From WLMZ01 sp031410915 (GTDB lineage: Bacteria; Actinomycetota; Acidimicrobiia; Acidimicrobiales; Ilumatobacteraceae): a stretch of DNA of 64,000 nucleotides. The translations under genes were made by a program, and so were the position numbers. The stretch covers positions 1 through 64,000 of the forward strand of contig JANNZY010000057.1 of assembly GCA_031410915.1 (NCBI GenBank), in the 5' to 3' direction. The notes below the pieces were generated by a model that worked only from the letters and a program-made list of their open reading frames with translations, had not been told where the DNA came from and ran no database searches. Shown piece after piece: positions 1-11,085 of the stretch. Within the stretch, counting starts at the first letter, position 1; every line of letters begins with the position of its first letter.

Positions 1-731
1 CCACCGGCCCGCGCACCAAGGACTTCGAGAGGCGTCTGGCGGCTTATTGTGGCCTCGCGGTGAAGGCATCGTTCGCCGCATTCGCCGGTGCGCCGCTCGA
101 TCATCACGGCGAGTTCTACGAGCTCACGTTCCTGACGCCGCAGTGGTCGCCAGGGCCGATCGCTTTCGAACCGCCGCCGGTGGACATCGCCGCGGTCAAC
201 CCGTGGATGCTGACGATGGCCGGCGAGGTCGCCGACGGCGTGCACATCCATCCGATCGGCGAGCCCGGATACCTGCGCCGCACGGTGCTCCCCCGCGTCG
301 CCGAAGGTGCCGCACGGGCTGGCCGCGACCCGGCCGACATCGGGCTGATCGTGCCCGTGATGTGCGTCGTCGGCGACACCGACGAGGAACGGGCCCGCGA
401 CCGCGAGCACATGCGCAGCATGATCGCGTTTTACGGCAGCACGCCGAACTACGCGTTCATCTTCGACGAGGCCGGGTTCGAGGGCACGACGGCGAGGCTG
501 CGTGAGAAGCAGAAGGCCGGCGACATGGCCGGCATGGCCGCGCAGATCACCGACGAACACATGGCCGTGTTCACCACCGAGGCGACATGGGACGGACTCG
601 CCACAGCGTTGCGCGAGCGCTACGAGGGCATCGCGTCGCGCATCGTGTTCTACAACGCGATCCAGTCCCGGGATTCGAACCCGGAGCGGTTCCGCCGTTA
701 CGGCGAGGTCGCCCGCCAGCTCGGCGCATAG
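1..731 (+). CDS. LLM-class (F420/flavin-dependent) oxidoreductase, C-terminal part
   Basis: The reading frame is open from base 3, so the N-terminus lies outside the window; about 240 residues are visible. The segment carries the late part of a luciferase-like TIM barrel: a GRFY-like turn (here GEFYEL), VNPWMLTMAGEVADGVHIHP, which is the typical strand before the cofactor phosphate site, and a helical tail. The family uses reduced F420 or FMN to oxidise or reduce small substrates; the substrate cannot be told from sequence. The style of the sequence resembles the MSMEG_2256-type F420-dependent subfamily, which is an inference. An in-frame GTG at 60 is not the real start because similarity-like sequence continues upstream of it. 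Confidence 0.8.
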   Translation, partial: TGPRTKDFERRLAAYCGLAVKASFAAFAGAPLDHHGEFYELTFLTPQWSPGPIAFEPPPVDIAAVNPWMLTMAGEVADGVHIHPIGEPGYLRRTVLPRVAEGAARAGRDPADIGLIVPVMCVVGDTDEERARDREHMRSMIAFYGSTPNYAFIFDEAGFEGTTARLREKQKAGDMAGMAAQITDEHMAVFTTEATWDGLATALRERYEGIASRIVFYNAIQSRDSNPERFRRYGEVARQLGA

Positions 732-784
732 CGCGGCGAGATACCGGCCACCCGTCTGCGCAGCTCAGCGGGTACTCTTCCGGG

Positions 785-2059
785 GTGGCCGGCGATCTCG
801 TGTACGCGTTTCGAGTGATGCGGTTGCCGCTCCTCGATGCCGCTGGGGCGACGATCGGTCGTATCGAAGACATCGTGCTCGTACCGTCGCGCGCCGGCAT
901 CGCGCCACGCGTGATCGGCTTCGTCGCCACCAGCCAGCGGCGGCGCATCTTCGTCAATTCCAGCCGGTTCAGCACAATCGACGGCGAAGGCGCCAAGCTT
1001 CGGAGCTGGGACGTGGACCTGCACCCGTTCAAGGCCAAGGCCGGCGAGCTGCTGGTCGGCAAGGACGTGCTCGACCACAAGATCGGCGACGAGACCATCA
1101 GCGACGTCGCGTTGCGCCTCGGCACCGACGGCCGCAGCTCGTTCTGGGAGCTCGCCAAGGTACGACTCTCGCGACGCAGTCCTCTCCGGCGCCGGCCGAG
1201 CTACCGCCTCGTGGATTGGGACGAAGTGCCCAGCCTGTTTGCCGGCAACGCACCGATGGCCGCCGAGGCCGCCAGCATGCGCGACATGCACCCGAGCGAC
1301 GTGGCCGCCGTGGTCCGCACGCTGCCGATGGCCCAGCGCCGACAGCTGGCCGAGGCAATGGACGACGAGCGCTTGGCCGACCTGCTCGAGGAGTTGCCCG
1401 AGGCCGAGCAGTTGCGCATCATCGAGAACCTCGATCTCGACCGGCTCATCGGCGTGCTCGACGAGATGGAGTACGACGATCTTGCCGACCTGCTGGCCGA
1501 GATGCCCGGCGAGCAGCGCACCAAGATCCTCGACGCAATGGACGAAGACGACGCCGCGGTCATGCGCCACCTGCTGTCGTTCGAGGAAGGCACCGCAGGT
1601 GGTCTGATGACACCCGACATCATCATCCTCGGCCCAACCGCCACCGTCGCCGAGGCCCTGGCGCAGATCCGCGACCCCGACTGGCTGGTCAGCATCGCCG
1701 CGCAGGTCTTCGTCTGCCAACCGCCGTACCGTCCACCGACGGGGCGCTACCTCGGCATCGTCCACTTCCAGCGGCTGCTGCGCGAGCCGCCGAGCACCGA
1801 GCTCGGTTCGTGTCTCGAGCAAGAGCCGACGATCACACCCGAGATCCCCGATCTCGAGGTCGCCGAGAAGTTGGCGAGCTACAACATGTTGGCCATCGGT
1901 GTCACGGACACCGCAGGGCGGCTGCTCGGTGCGATCACCGTTGACGACGTCCTCGATCGCACGCTGCCCATCGGCTGGCGTCAACGCCGCCGCAGCAACT
2001 CGCCCCTGCTCGCCGGTGCAGGAGGTGGCGCAGCGACTTCACGAGGACGGTCGAAATGA
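785..2059 (+). CDS. Soluble PRC-barrel / MgtE_N / CBS protein
   Basis: A 424-residue protein starting at GTG 785. Residues 1-80 look like a PRC-barrel strand set (LLDAAGATIGRIEDIVL). Residues 150-280 are the acidic helical repeats of the MgtE N domain (DVAAVVRTLP, LADLLEELPE, YDDLADLLAEMP), followed by LMTPDI and two CBS-like segments to about residue 410. It has no membrane segment, so it is the cytosolic Mg2+-sensing half of an MgtE channel without the pore. It overlaps the DUF1003 membrane-protein gene by four bases (ATGA), so the two are probably translated together and may act as a pair. The role as a divalent-cation or nucleotide sensor is inferred from the domains; the partner function is unknown. 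Confidence 0.85.
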   Translation: MAGDLVYAFRVMRLPLLDAAGATIGRIEDIVLVPSRAGIAPRVIGFVATSQRRRIFVNSSRFSTIDGEGAKLRSWDVDLHPFKAKAGELLVGKDVLDHKIGDETISDVALRLGTDGRSSFWELAKVRLSRRSPLRRRPSYRLVDWDEVPSLFAGNAPMAAEAASMRDMHPSDVAAVVRTLPMAQRRQLAEAMDDERLADLLEELPEAEQLRIIENLDLDRLIGVLDEMEYDDLADLLAEMPGEQRTKILDAMDEDDAAVMRHLLSFEEGTAGGLMTPDIIILGPTATVAEALAQIRDPDWLVSIAAQVFVCQPPYRPPTGRYLGIVHFQRLLREPPSTELGSCLEQEPTITPEIPDLEVAEKLASYNMLAIGVTDTAGRLLGAITVDDVLDRTLPIGWRQRRRSNSPLLAGAGGGAATSRGRSK

Positions 2060-2592
2060 CCCGTCGCAGCGATCTCTCCTCACCTCGCGAGTCACGCCGC
2101 CTGGGGATGCACTATGACCCGGATGCGTTCGGCGAGTTCAGCGAAACCATCGCCCGCACCCTCGGCACCGCTCGCTTCCTGGTCTGGCAGACGTTCATCA
2201 TCGTCGCCTGGATCCTGTACAACCTCGTCGTTCCCGCGTCCGCGCAGTTCGACCCCTACGACCGTGGTCTCGTCCTGCTCACGCTCGTGCTCTCGCTGCA
2301 AGCCAGCTACGCGGCGCCGCTGATCCTGCTCGCCCAGAACCGCCAGGAATCACGCGACCGCGTGCAGAGCGACAACGACCGCCGTGTCGCCGAGCGCACC
2401 CAGAGCGACACCGAGTTCTTGGCGCGTGAGATCGCCAGCGTGCGCGTCGCACTGGCCGACATGTTGACGTCGGAAGAGCTGCGCGAGAACCTCGAGCGCT
2501 TGACGCAGGCCGTCGAGCGGATGGCGCTGCGCCTCGACGACCTCGAGGTGGCGTCCATCAAGGACGACATCGCCCTCATCGTCGAGCAGTAG
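2056..2592 (+). CDS. DUF1003 family membrane protein
   Basis: 178 residues. Two hydrophobic segments at about residues 45-62 (FLVWQTFIIVAWILYNLVV) and 72-95, joined by the DPYDRGLVLLTLVLSLQASYAAPLILLAQNR-type region that defines DUF1003, then a charged coiled-coil tail (residues 100-170). The start overlaps the stop of the PRC/MgtE_N/CBS gene. DUF1003 proteins are inner-membrane proteins of unknown biochemical role that often sit beside CBS or MgtE-type genes in Actinobacteria. Its 3' end overlaps the convergent hydrolase gene by 17 bases. Confidence 0.88.
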   Translation: MTRRSDLSSPRESRRLGMHYDPDAFGEFSETIARTLGTARFLVWQTFIIVAWILYNLVVPASAQFDPYDRGLVLLTLVLSLQASYAAPLILLAQNRQESRDRVQSDNDRRVAERTQSDTEFLAREIASVRVALADMLTSEELRENLERLTQAVERMALRLDDLEVASIKDDIALIVEQ

Positions 2593-3433
2593 TGGTCCTG
2601 TCGGCAACGGTTCGGACAAGCTGCACGGTCGCCTCGGCGAAACCCTGCGGATCCATCCATGGCACGAGGTGATCGCCGGCGATCTCTCGAACCTCGGCCC
2701 CGAGCGCGTCGGCGAGTTGGCGTTGCTTGCGTGGACGGACGAGGCGATCGTCGGTCGTGATCAGCGACGCCGCCGGCTTGCCCAGCGCCTTCGCCCACGA
2801 CAGCGAGTCGTAGCGGCTCAGCGCCTGCCCGGCGTGCACGAGGTGGACGGCGCTGTTGCGGCTCAGCTCACCGGCGATCCATTCGACATACGGCTGCAGC
2901 GACGGCTGCATGCCTGCCATGCGGCGCAGGCCGGCGCGCAACCACGACGGCCAGGCCCATGAGCGCAGGATCGGACTCATCATCCGCACGGTCTTCCATC
3001 GAATTCGCTCGACGATCGTCGCCCGCCACTCGAGCGCAGTCGCCTGCACGACGATCGCGCGGACCAGGTCCGGGTGGCGGCGGGTCAGCAGCAGCGAGAG
3101 CGGTCCGCCCATCGAGTACCCGACGAGCACCACAGGTCCGACCCCGAGTTGCGCGACGAGCGCTGCCGCGTCGTCGGCAGCGTCTTCCAGCTCGAATCGT
3201 TCGGCGGGACGCATCCCACGTCCGTGGCCGCGATGGTCGATCGCGATGAACGAGCAGTACTCGGCCAGCGCCTCGTACGCTGTGAAGAACTGCAGGTCCG
3301 CCGACGCCGTCCAGCCGTGCAGCAACAGCACGGTGGGAGCGTCGCGATCCTCGTGTTCGTGGCGGCGATAAAAAACCTCGCCACGACCGGGCAGGAGCGC
3401 GGTCATTCCAGGAGGCAGCCAGGGCACGTTCAT
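2576..3433 (-). CDS. Alpha/beta hydrolase
   Basis: 285 residues starting with ATG. The fold is clear: LLLHGWTAS (oxyanion loop, about residue 36), IDHRGHGRG (about residue 66), nucleophile elbow VGYSMGG (about residue 106), and GDHLVPWMD carrying the likely catalytic His near residue 255. A cap of basic, aromatic-rich helices lies between residues 140 and 210. It is probably an esterase or lipase of the cytoplasm; the substrate cannot be assigned. It is convergent with the DUF1003 gene and followed upstream by a Rossmann-type gene on the same strand with a 23-base gap, so these two may be co-transcribed. Confidence 0.88.
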   Translation of the reverse strand: MNVPWLPPGMTALLPGRGEVFYRRHEHEDRDAPTVLLLHGWTASADLQFFTAYEALAEYCSFIAIDHRGHGRGMRPAERFELEDAADDAAALVAQLGVGPVVLVGYSMGGPLSLLLTRRHPDLVRAIVVQATALEWRATIVERIRWKTVRMMSPILRSWAWPSWLRAGLRRMAGMQPSLQPYVEWIAGELSRNSAVHLVHAGQALSRYDSLSWAKALGKPAASLITTDDRLVRPRKQRQLADALGAEVREIAGDHLVPWMDPQGFAEATVQLVRTVADRTTTARR

Positions 3434-3456
3434 CCGGCCACGCTACGGCCGAAGGG

Positions 3457-4452
3457 TCAGATGCCGTCGCCTCGGGACTGGCCGGTGAACTCGAACAGTC
3501 TGACGCCACCGGCGCGGATGAAGTCGAGCAGTTCGACGTTCGGCAGCCGTTCGTCGCCGAGCACGACAACGCCCGAGAACGCGGCATCGCTGATCGCCCA
3601 GCGGGTCATCGCAGCTGCGACGCGCGCGGCTGCGATGCCGCTGCGCACGGCGGTCCCGGCGATGAGCGTCTCACGCTCGCCGGTGGCGAGCGCGCCACGA
3701 ACTTCGACGCGAACCGCGCCGATACCACCTTCGCGGTGCGGTGGACGCAGCATGGGCAGCCGCGCTGTGAGCCGATCGCGTCGCGTCGCCGAGATGCGTG
3801 CGCTCATCCGCGACACACTGGGAAAGACCCGGTGCAGCAGCAGCGGCTCGGGCATCTCGGCCCGGTAGCAGTCGTAGGAGTTGATCGGCTCGGGGAACCA
3901 GCACAGCTCGCGTCCCGCGCCTGCCGGGCGGCGGATCCATTCGCCGTCGTGCAGCCCGATGGACGTGCCGCCGAGGGCGCGGTGGTGCTGACGGGCACAT
4001 GCCGGACCGCCGGTGCCGTGCATCGCGACGTGGATCTCGTCGACATCGACGAGTTGGGTGACCAGATGGCGCGCCAGCAAACCAGACAACCCTGGTGCCA
4101 TCGCTGCGCCGACCACGAGCGCGGCGTTGTTCACGTCCGCGAGCGGCTGCAGGTCGAGCAGTTCTTCGACATCGTCGACAGCGTCGCTCAGCGACACAAC
4201 CGACACGCTCCGCTTCAGCAGCGTCTTGGCCAGTGCTGCGTGGGGCGCCGGCATCGCCAGCACGGCGACTCGCGCACCGTCGATCTGATCGATGCGCGCA
4301 ACAGTCGCACCTGTGGCCCGGGCAACAGCGTCGGCGTGATCGCGCCGGCGGTCGACGACGAACAACCGCACACCGGCGGCCGCGACGCTTTCGGCGATGC
4401 GTGCGCCGGTCACGCCCGCACCGACCAGAGCGACGGTCGCCTCGACGGTCAT
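3457..4452 (-). CDS. Rossmann-fold NAD(P)-binding protein, saccharopine-dehydrogenase-like
   Basis: 331 residues. The N-terminus has a dinucleotide-binding motif GAGVTG (residues 11-16) and an acidic/arginine end to strand 2 (VVDRRRDHAD). The middle portion (GAAMAPGLSGLLARHLV, about residues 115-131) resembles the second domain of saccharopine-dehydrogenase-like oxidoreductases. No catalytic function can be assigned from sequence. It precedes the hydrolase at 2576 on the same strand and is followed upstream by a tiny membrane peptide gene and tRNA-Ile. The fold call is inference from motif and layout; substrate unknown. Confidence 0.7.
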   Translation of the reverse strand: MTVEATVALVGAGVTGARIAESVAAAGVRLFVVDRRRDHADAVARATGATVARIDQIDGARVAVLAMPAPHAALAKTLLKRSVSVVSLSDAVDDVEELLDLQPLADVNNAALVVGAAMAPGLSGLLARHLVTQLVDVDEIHVAMHGTGGPACARQHHRALGGTSIGLHDGEWIRRPAGAGRELCWFPEPINSYDCYRAEMPEPLLLHRVFPSVSRMSARISATRRDRLTARLPMLRPPHREGGIGAVRVEVRGALATGERETLIAGTAVRSGIAAARVAAAMTRWAISDAAFSGVVVLGDERLPNVELLDFIRAGGVRLFEFTGQSRGDGI

Positions 4453-4462
4453 GCCTCAGGCA

Positions 4463-4591
4463 TCACTTGGGACGCGTCGACAGCTCGCGCCAGCCGCCCT
4501 GTTGCGGGGGGACGCCACCCTTGCCCCGTAATCGCAGGACTCCTGCGATCGTGCCGGCTGCGGAGAGAGCCAAGATGGCTCGACGAAGCAT
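4463..4591 (-). CDS. Tiny membrane peptide, possibly DLW-39-like
   Basis: A 42-residue open frame from ATG 4591 to TGA 4463, ten bases beyond the 3' end of tRNA-Ile. It starts with a basic residue pair, one hydrophobic segment (AILALSAAGTIAGVL, residues 5-19), a basic loop and a short tail ending GGWRELSTRPK. Position, size and the W-containing acidic end resemble the DLW-39 family of short peptides found next to the gyrA-side tRNA genes in other Actinobacteria; this assignment is inferred from context and pattern. It is too short to be certain by coding statistics alone. Confidence 0.5.
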   Translation of the reverse strand: MLRRAILALSAAGTIAGVLRLRGKGGVPPQQGGWRELSTRPK

Positions 4592-4600
4592 TTTCACCAG

Positions 4601-4674
4601 TGGGGCTACACAGAATCGAACTGTGGACCTCATCCTTATCAGGGATGCGCTCTAACCGACTGAGCTATAGCCCC
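4601..4674 (-). tRNA. tRNA-Ile (GAT)
   Basis: Read on the minus strand it begins GGGGCTATAGCTCAG and ends with the paired acceptor TAGCCCC plus discriminator A: 74 bases with a seven-base acceptor stem, D arm, anticodon arm with loop CTGATAA (anticodon GAT) and T arm with GTTCGATTC. No CCA is encoded. tRNA-Ile downstream of gyrA is the usual actinobacterial arrangement. Confidence 0.97.
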
Positions 4675-4753
4675 GAGATATCGGGCACCGAACGTTATCG
4701 GCTGTCGGGCGGCAACGAAAACCAGAAACCGTGCTCGGCCGCGGTTCGGATCG

Positions 4754-5860
4754 TCACAACCCAGGGGGCGGTGCCGACCCGTCGAGCTGGTCGTTGATCC
4801 GGCGGAACTCGGTGACCCGCCGGCGCAGCAGCGGGCTCGGCGCGGCCGGGTTGCGCTCGACGACTTCTTCTTCGAGAACGGTGACCCGGATTCCCCCGAC
4901 GAGGTCGGTGATCAGGTTGAACAACGTCGCGCCGAGCACGATCAATCCGGTCAGGCCGACGGCTGCGAACAGGCCGGCAATCCACGCGTTGTGGAACAGC
5001 TCACCGCCCTTGAACTTGAACGTGTCCCATCCGAACGACTCGAAGAACCGCTCGACGTTGTCGATCGTGCCCGTCGTGTACGCGACGTTCCAGAGCAGCA
5101 CGCCAGCGGTGAGGCACACGCCGTAGAGCACGAAGCTGAAGCACAGCGCAACCTTGAAGACGCTCCACGGATCCACGTGGCGCACCACCCGGGTGACACG
5201 GCGAACCCGCGGCCGGCGGCGTCGGCCGCCATGGCTGAAGCTGACCGCGCGCCGGATGTTGGCGCCGAGCGGGATCGCGGCCACGTCGGCGACCGGGTAG
5301 CTGGCCTCGCCAGTGGCGTCACCGTCGAACAACGTCGGCCCGGGTAGGCCCGAAGGCAGGCCGGATGGCGACGCTTGGTGCAACGCCATCGGCGGAGCGG
5401 CGATCACAGGTTCGGTGGGTGCCGATCGGTAGTGCGGCGGCGGGGTGGCCTCGACCACTGCGGGCGCGTCGATCGGGCTGGACGGGTCGACGAGGCCGGG
5501 GTCGATCTTCGGTGCCCGGGCCATTGCCCGCTCGGCACCACGCACCGGCTTGGGCGGCTTGGTCCGCGCCGGCTTCGACCGCGCCGGAGCCACGGGCGCG
5601 GCGTCGGCGATCGGCGAGGGTGGCGCGAGCGGCGACACCGGCACCTCCTGTGTCGCGTCGCGCGCAACCGCCGGCTCGCCGTTGTGGTGGGTGCCGTTGC
5701 TGGTCGCTGTGCGCCGGCTCGCGCTGGGAGTGACACCGCTCTTGGCGCGAGACGTCGGGCGCTTGGTGCCCGATTCGTCACGCGGGTCGACCGTGTCGCG
5801 CTGGCCGAGCGGTACCGGCCTGGTCAGTCGGCGCTCGTCTCCCCGGTCGTTGGAGCTCAC
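4754..5860 (-). CDS. DUF3566 domain membrane protein
   Basis: 368 residues. The first 225 residues are low-complexity, rich in Ala, Pro, Ser and charged residues. The conserved C-terminal region (residues 232-345) starts RRVTRVVRHVDPWSVFKVAL, then has a hydrophobic helix (LCFSFVLYGVCLTAGVLLW) and a second one (WIAGLFAAVGLTGLIVLGATL), then NLITDLVGGIRVTVLEEE. This is the DUF3566 signature, normally encoded just after gyrA in Actinobacteria, as here. The protein is probably anchored in the membrane with a long cytosolic N-terminal tail. Its biochemical role is not known. Confidence 0.9.
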   Translation of the reverse strand: MSSNDRGDERRLTRPVPLGQRDTVDPRDESGTKRPTSRAKSGVTPSASRRTATSNGTHHNGEPAVARDATQEVPVSPLAPPSPIADAAPVAPARSKPARTKPPKPVRGAERAMARAPKIDPGLVDPSSPIDAPAVVEATPPPHYRSAPTEPVIAAPPMALHQASPSGLPSGLPGPTLFDGDATGEASYPVADVAAIPLGANIRRAVSFSHGGRRRRPRVRRVTRVVRHVDPWSVFKVALCFSFVLYGVCLTAGVLLWNVAYTTGTIDNVERFFESFGWDTFKFKGGELFHNAWIAGLFAAVGLTGLIVLGATLFNLITDLVGGIRVTVLEEEVVERNPAAPSPLLRRRVTEFRRINDQLDGSAPPPGL

Positions 5861-5918
5861 TCACACGAGTGTACGGACCCCGGACCGTCGGAAACGGGCG
5901 CGTGTGCGTGCCGGCCGC

Positions 5919-6254
5919 TCATTGCTCGTCGGACGCTGTCGCAGTCGCCTGCTCGTCGCCGACGCGCACCGTCACGGTGACGGTGCGTCCCGTGCCACTG
6001 GTGACTGCGGAGTACGCCACCATCGCGGCACCATTGCGACTCGCGAACCTGCTCGCTGCTGAAGCACCTCCTTCGACGCCGGCGAGCGCAGCTGCGTCGG
6101 CGCCGGCCTGGGCGGCGCTGCGTTGTTCGAGGTGCGACCCAACCGACGCAACAGCGAGGGCCATGGTGGCGATGAGTGCGACGCCGATCAGGACCAGGCT
6201 CAGCGCCTGGCCGCGATCGGCGACGTCGGGATGTCGATGTGGTGGACGCAACAC
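5919..6254 (-). CDS. TadE/TadG-like single-pass protein
   Basis: 111 residues. A basic N-terminus (MLRPPHRHPDVADRGQ) precedes one hydrophobic helix (ALSLVLIGVALIATMALAVASVG, residues 17-39) and then QRSAAQAGADAAALAG, the motif that follows the membrane helix in TadE/TadG-like pseudopilin and Flp-pilus proteins. The rest is a short Thr/Val-rich domain. No Tad secretion ATPase or prepilin peptidase is in the window, so this is a solitary gene inserted between gyrA and the DUF3566 gene. Function is inferred only from the N-terminal motif. Confidence 0.65.
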   Translation of the reverse strand: MLRPPHRHPDVADRGQALSLVLIGVALIATMALAVASVGSHLEQRSAAQAGADAAALAGVEGGASAASRFASRNGAAMVAYSAVTSGTGRTVTVTVRVGDEQATATASDEQ

Positions 6255-6317
6255 GGGCGACCTCCTCGAATGTCAGTGCAATTCAACTGGCGACCGAGGT
6301 CGCGAGCGGGTCAGCGA

Positions 6318-8801
<2,484 letters not shown>

Positions 8802-8816
8802 GATGCTCTCGTGTGA

Positions 8817-10808
8817 TCAGATGTCCAGGAAGCGAACGTCTTTGGCGTTCGTCTGGATGAAGTGCTTGCGCTGGTCGACGTCTTCGCCCATCAGGATGCT
8901 GACGATGTCGTCGGCATTCGCAGCGTCCTCGATGGTGACTTTCAGCAGGGTTCTCGTGGCGGCGTCCATGGTGGTGCTCTTCAGCTCTTCCCAGTCCATC
9001 TCGCCGAGTCCCTTCAGCCGCTGGAACTCCTTTTTGTGGTTCGGGCGTTCCTCGAGGAAGCGGGCCTTGGCCGACTCGTCCTTGAGGTACGTCTTCTCCT
9101 TGCCGATCTCGGTCGAGAACAGCGGCGGTTGCGCGATGTAGATGAATCCGGCGTCGATCATCGGACGCATCTGACGGAAGAAGAACGTCAGCAGCAGTGT
9201 GCGGATGTGGCTGCCGTCCACGTCGGCGTCGGCCAGGATGATGATCTTGTGGTAGCGGGCCTTGTCGGAGTTGAACTCCTCGCCGACGCCTCCACCGATC
9301 GCCGTGATCAGCGACTGAACCTCGAGGTTCTTCAGCATCTTGTCGAGCCGGGCCCGCTCGACGTTGAGGATCTTGCCGCGGATGGGAAGGATCGCCTGCG
9401 TGCGCGGGTCGCGCGCGTTGACCGCTGAACCGCCGGCGGAGTCGCCCTCGACGATGAACAGCTCGCTCTCGTCCGGGTTGCCGCTGCTGCAGTCCTTCAG
9501 CTTGTCGGGCATGCCTGCGCCGGCGAGCGCCGTCTTGCGGCGAATCGCGTTGCGCGCGTTCTTTGCAGCCTGTCGCGCCTGTGCTGCGGCAACGCCCTTC
9601 TTGACGATGCGGTTGGCTTCGGCCGGGTTCTCTTCGAGCCACTCGGCGAGGCGCTCATTGGTCGCCTTCTGCACGAACGAGCGCATCGGCACGTTGCCGA
9701 GCTTGGCCTTGGTCTGGCCCTCGAACTGTGGCTCGCGCAGCTTGACCGACACGATTGCCGTGATGCCCTCGCGGATGTCCTCGCCGAGGAGGTTGTCCTC
9801 TTTCTCCTTGAGCAAGTTCTTGGCCCGGGCGTATTTGTTGATGACGCTGGTGAGTGCTGTCTTGAAGCCCTCGACGTGCATGCCACCCTCGGTGGTGGAG
9901 ATGTTGTTGGCGTAGCCGTGGATGCCCTCGTAGTAACCGGTGTTCCACTGCAGCGCGATGTCGAGCGTCATGCCCTCGTGGTCGTCGAAGTCCTCGTACG
10001 TCGCCACCTTGGAGAACAACGCCTCCTTCGAGGAGTTGAGGTGCTTCACGAAATCGACGATGCCGCCCTTGTACTGGTACGTCACCGTCTGCTCACGGCC
10101 CTCGCGCTCGTCGCGGAACACGATCTCCAGGCCTTTGCTGAGGAACGCCATCGTCTGCAACCGCTCGAGCACGGTGCGAGCGACGAACTCGGTGCCCTCG
10201 GCCTGGAAGATGTGCGGATCCGGCCAGAACGAGATCGACGTGCCGTTCTTGCGGCCGCGAGCCGGTGTCTGGCCGACGACTGTCATCTTGCCCTGCGGCT
10301 TGCCGCCGTTCCTGTACGTCTGCAGGTAGTGGTCGCCACCGCGATCCACCTCGACGATCAGCTTCTCGCTCAACGCGTTGACCACGCTGACACCGACGCC
10401 GTGCAGGCCACCGGACACCTTGTAGCCGTCACCGCCGAACTTGCCGCCGGCGTGGAGCACCGTGAGCACGACTTCGGCCGCGCTCTTGCCCTTGTGCGGG
10501 CCGGACGGATACGGATCGACCGGAATGCCACGACCATCGTCGTCGACCCGACAGCCGCCGTCGGCCATCAGCGTGACGACGATTCGCGTGCAGAAGCCGG
10601 CCATCGCCTCGTCCACCGCGTTGTCGACGACTTCCCAGATCAAGTGGTGCAGGCCGGCCAGACCCGTGGACCCGATGTACATGCCGGGACGCTTGCGCAC
10701 CGGATCGAGCCCTTCGAGGACCTGGATGTCCTTCGCGCCGTAGTCGCCTGTTGCCTGGTTGCTCGGCCGGCTCGGCGGCGTGCTGGGAGTGGTGTCAGTC
10801 AGCGACAC
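8817..10808 (-). CDS. gyrB: DNA gyrase subunit B
   Basis: 663 residues from GTG 10808. This start is preferred over an in-frame TTG at 10823 because a GAGG sits six bases upstream of the GTG and nothing comparable precedes the TTG. The GHKL ATPase region has VVDNAVDEAMAG (Mg-binding Asn) and GGLHGVG; the TOPRIM region has VEGDSAGGSA and DADVDGSHIRTLLLTFFFRQM. The C-terminus ends in the usual gyrB tail KHFIQTNAKDVRFLDI. GyrB supplies ATP hydrolysis for supercoiling. It follows dciA on the same strand across a 277-base gap that probably contains its own promoter. Confidence 0.98.
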   Translation of the reverse strand: MSLTDTTPSTPPSRPSNQATGDYGAKDIQVLEGLDPVRKRPGMYIGSTGLAGLHHLIWEVVDNAVDEAMAGFCTRIVVTLMADGGCRVDDDGRGIPVDPYPSGPHKGKSAAEVVLTVLHAGGKFGGDGYKVSGGLHGVGVSVVNALSEKLIVEVDRGGDHYLQTYRNGGKPQGKMTVVGQTPARGRKNGTSISFWPDPHIFQAEGTEFVARTVLERLQTMAFLSKGLEIVFRDEREGREQTVTYQYKGGIVDFVKHLNSSKEALFSKVATYEDFDDHEGMTLDIALQWNTGYYEGIHGYANNISTTEGGMHVEGFKTALTSVINKYARAKNLLKEKEDNLLGEDIREGITAIVSVKLREPQFEGQTKAKLGNVPMRSFVQKATNERLAEWLEENPAEANRIVKKGVAAAQARQAAKNARNAIRRKTALAGAGMPDKLKDCSSGNPDESELFIVEGDSAGGSAVNARDPRTQAILPIRGKILNVERARLDKMLKNLEVQSLITAIGGGVGEEFNSDKARYHKIIILADADVDGSHIRTLLLTFFFRQMRPMIDAGFIYIAQPPLFSTEIGKEKTYLKDESAKARFLEERPNHKKEFQRLKGLGEMDWEELKSTTMDAATRTLLKVTIEDAANADDIVSILMGEDVDQRKHFIQTNAKDVRFLDI

Positions 10809-11085
10809 GGTGAACCTCGTCAATCATGGAAGGGGGGCGAACTGCAGGTCCGTCAGGCAGGTCGGTCGACGTCATCGATGGAAGTGGCGAAACAGGCCGA
10901 TGCGAGCAGGTTGTACGGGGGTGGACGGCCGATCCGCGACCGACGCTGCACCTTGCAAGAACAGCCGTGATCGCACTGCTGAAGTCTACCCCAGGGGTGT
11001 CACACAGAAGCGCCAATCCATCACCTTTGCGGCGTGGTTCCGTCCGAGGATTTTTTCGCCTCGGAAACAGTCTGAAATTGCCTTC
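10809..11085. promoter_or_regulatory. gyrB upstream region
   Basis: A 277-base gap between dciA and gyrB. No reading frame in it looks coding. A gyrB promoter is expected on the minus strand. The best visible -10-like hexamer is TAGACT around 10983-10988, but no convincing -35 box at 16-18 bases was found, so the promoter is not pinned down. The dciA end of the gap holds a stem-loop. Confidence 0.4.
11043..11065 (-). terminator. Stem-loop after dciA
   Basis: A perfect seven-base-pair stem (TCCGAGG / CCTCGGA) around a nine-base loop of CGAAAAAAT on the minus strand, 21 bases past the dciA stop codon. It has no following U tract, so it may be only a weak terminator or an mRNA 3'-end stabiliser separating dnaA-dnaN-recF-dciA from gyrBA. 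Confidence 0.4.

Noticed and set aside
667..690. tRNA T-arm-like sequence (CCCGGGATTCGAACCCGG)
   Set aside because: It codes for SRDSNPE inside the oxidoreductase and no acceptor, D or anticodon arms flank it.
10809..10823. gyrB start at TTG 10823
   Set aside because: No ribosome-binding site before it, while GTG 10808 has GAGG at the right distance.
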